Part shown: positions 14,215-14,347 of the stretch, one piece after another
Layout: each line of letters opens with the position of its first letter
Position numbering within the stretch: the stretch's first letter is position 1
NCBI GenBank assembly: GCA_023443705.1
Contig: JAEZTD010000123.1
Span: forward strand, 1 to 14,347
From: Bacillota bacterium
Lineage (GTDB): Bacteria > Bacillota > Clostridia > Christensenellales > Aristaeellaceae
Direction: 5' to 3'
DNA: 14,347 bases
Translations under genes and position numbers: made by a program
The notes under the pieces: generated by a model
Told to the model about the DNA's origin: nothing
Seen by the model: the letters and a program-made list of their open reading frames with translations, nothing else
Database searches by the model: none

Positions 14215-14347
14215 ATGAGAATCAGCCACAACATCACCGCCCTCAACACCTACCGCCAGTACAACACCAACACCGTCAACACCAACAAGTCCATGGAGAA
14301 GCTGTCCAGCGGCTCGCGCATCAACCGCGCCGCGGACGACGCGGCGG
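14215..14347 (+). CDS. hag: Flagellin, N-terminal fragment cut by the window edge
   Basis: The first 44 codons only. The start MRISHNITALNTYRQYNTNT runs into NKSMEKLSSGSRINRAADDAA, the D0/D1 helix of flagellin, the filament subunit. The motif LSSGxRINRAxDDAA is diagnostic and separates it from FlgL. The ATG at 14215 follows AAGGAGGA with 7 nt spacing. A short Asn-Thr-rich stretch (NTNTVNTN) encoded by repeated AACACC triplets occurs at residues 17-24. Placement after fliW-csrA and the GGA-bearing hairpin in its leader suggest control by CsrA and FliW. Its own promoter is not clear: no convincing SigD box is seen in the 96-nt gap, so it may be read from the flgM promoter. Confidence 0.93.
   Translation, partial: MRISHNITALNTYRQYNTNTVNTNKSMEKLSSGSRINRAADDAA

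Overview
The window is one continuous run of flagellar genes, all on the + strand, with no mobile elements, RNA genes or CRISPR. The gene set points to a Gram-positive, GC-rich member of the Firmicutes (Clostridia-like). The markers are a FliY with two CheC-type phosphatase motifs, a SigD/FliA-type sigma factor embedded in the cluster, a flgM-flgN-flgK-flgL-DUF6470-fliW-csrA-flagellin block like that of Bacillus/Clostridium, strong AGGAGG ribosome binding sites, and frequent GTG/TTG starts. The species cannot be named from the sequence.

Region 1 (1-7248) encodes the C-ring and export gate: the end of fliM, then fliY, fliO, fliP, fliQ, fliR, flhB and flhA. FliM and FliY form the switch. FliO assists assembly of the FliP-FliQ-FliR export channel, FlhB sets substrate specificity by self-cleavage at NPTH, and FlhA is the main export-gate/docking protein. 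Region 2 (7280-9620) holds the flagellar sigma factor and two rod/hook-basal-body proteins (FlgF- and FlgG-like). The sigma factor follows flhA directly, without the flhF, flhG and che genes that often lie there in related bacteria.

Region 3 (9621-14347) is a late operon. It opens with a good sigma-28/SigD promoter (TAAA-N15-TACGATAT) just before the anti-sigma factor flgM. It continues with flgN (chaperone), flgK and flgL (hook-filament junction), a DUF6470 protein, fliW and csrA, and ends in the first 44 codons of a flagellin gene cut by the window edge. The flagellin leader carries a hairpin with an AGGA loop plus a GGA-containing Shine-Dalgarno sequence, the layout expected for CsrA repression relieved by FliW.

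The whole window reads as a known type of system. The points worth a second look are variations on it: a FliY lacking the N-terminal CheY-binding peptide, compaction of the gene order, an Arg-rich FliO tail, alternative stem-loops between fliP and fliQ, and the CsrA-site architecture at flagellin. I found no convincing undescribed system.
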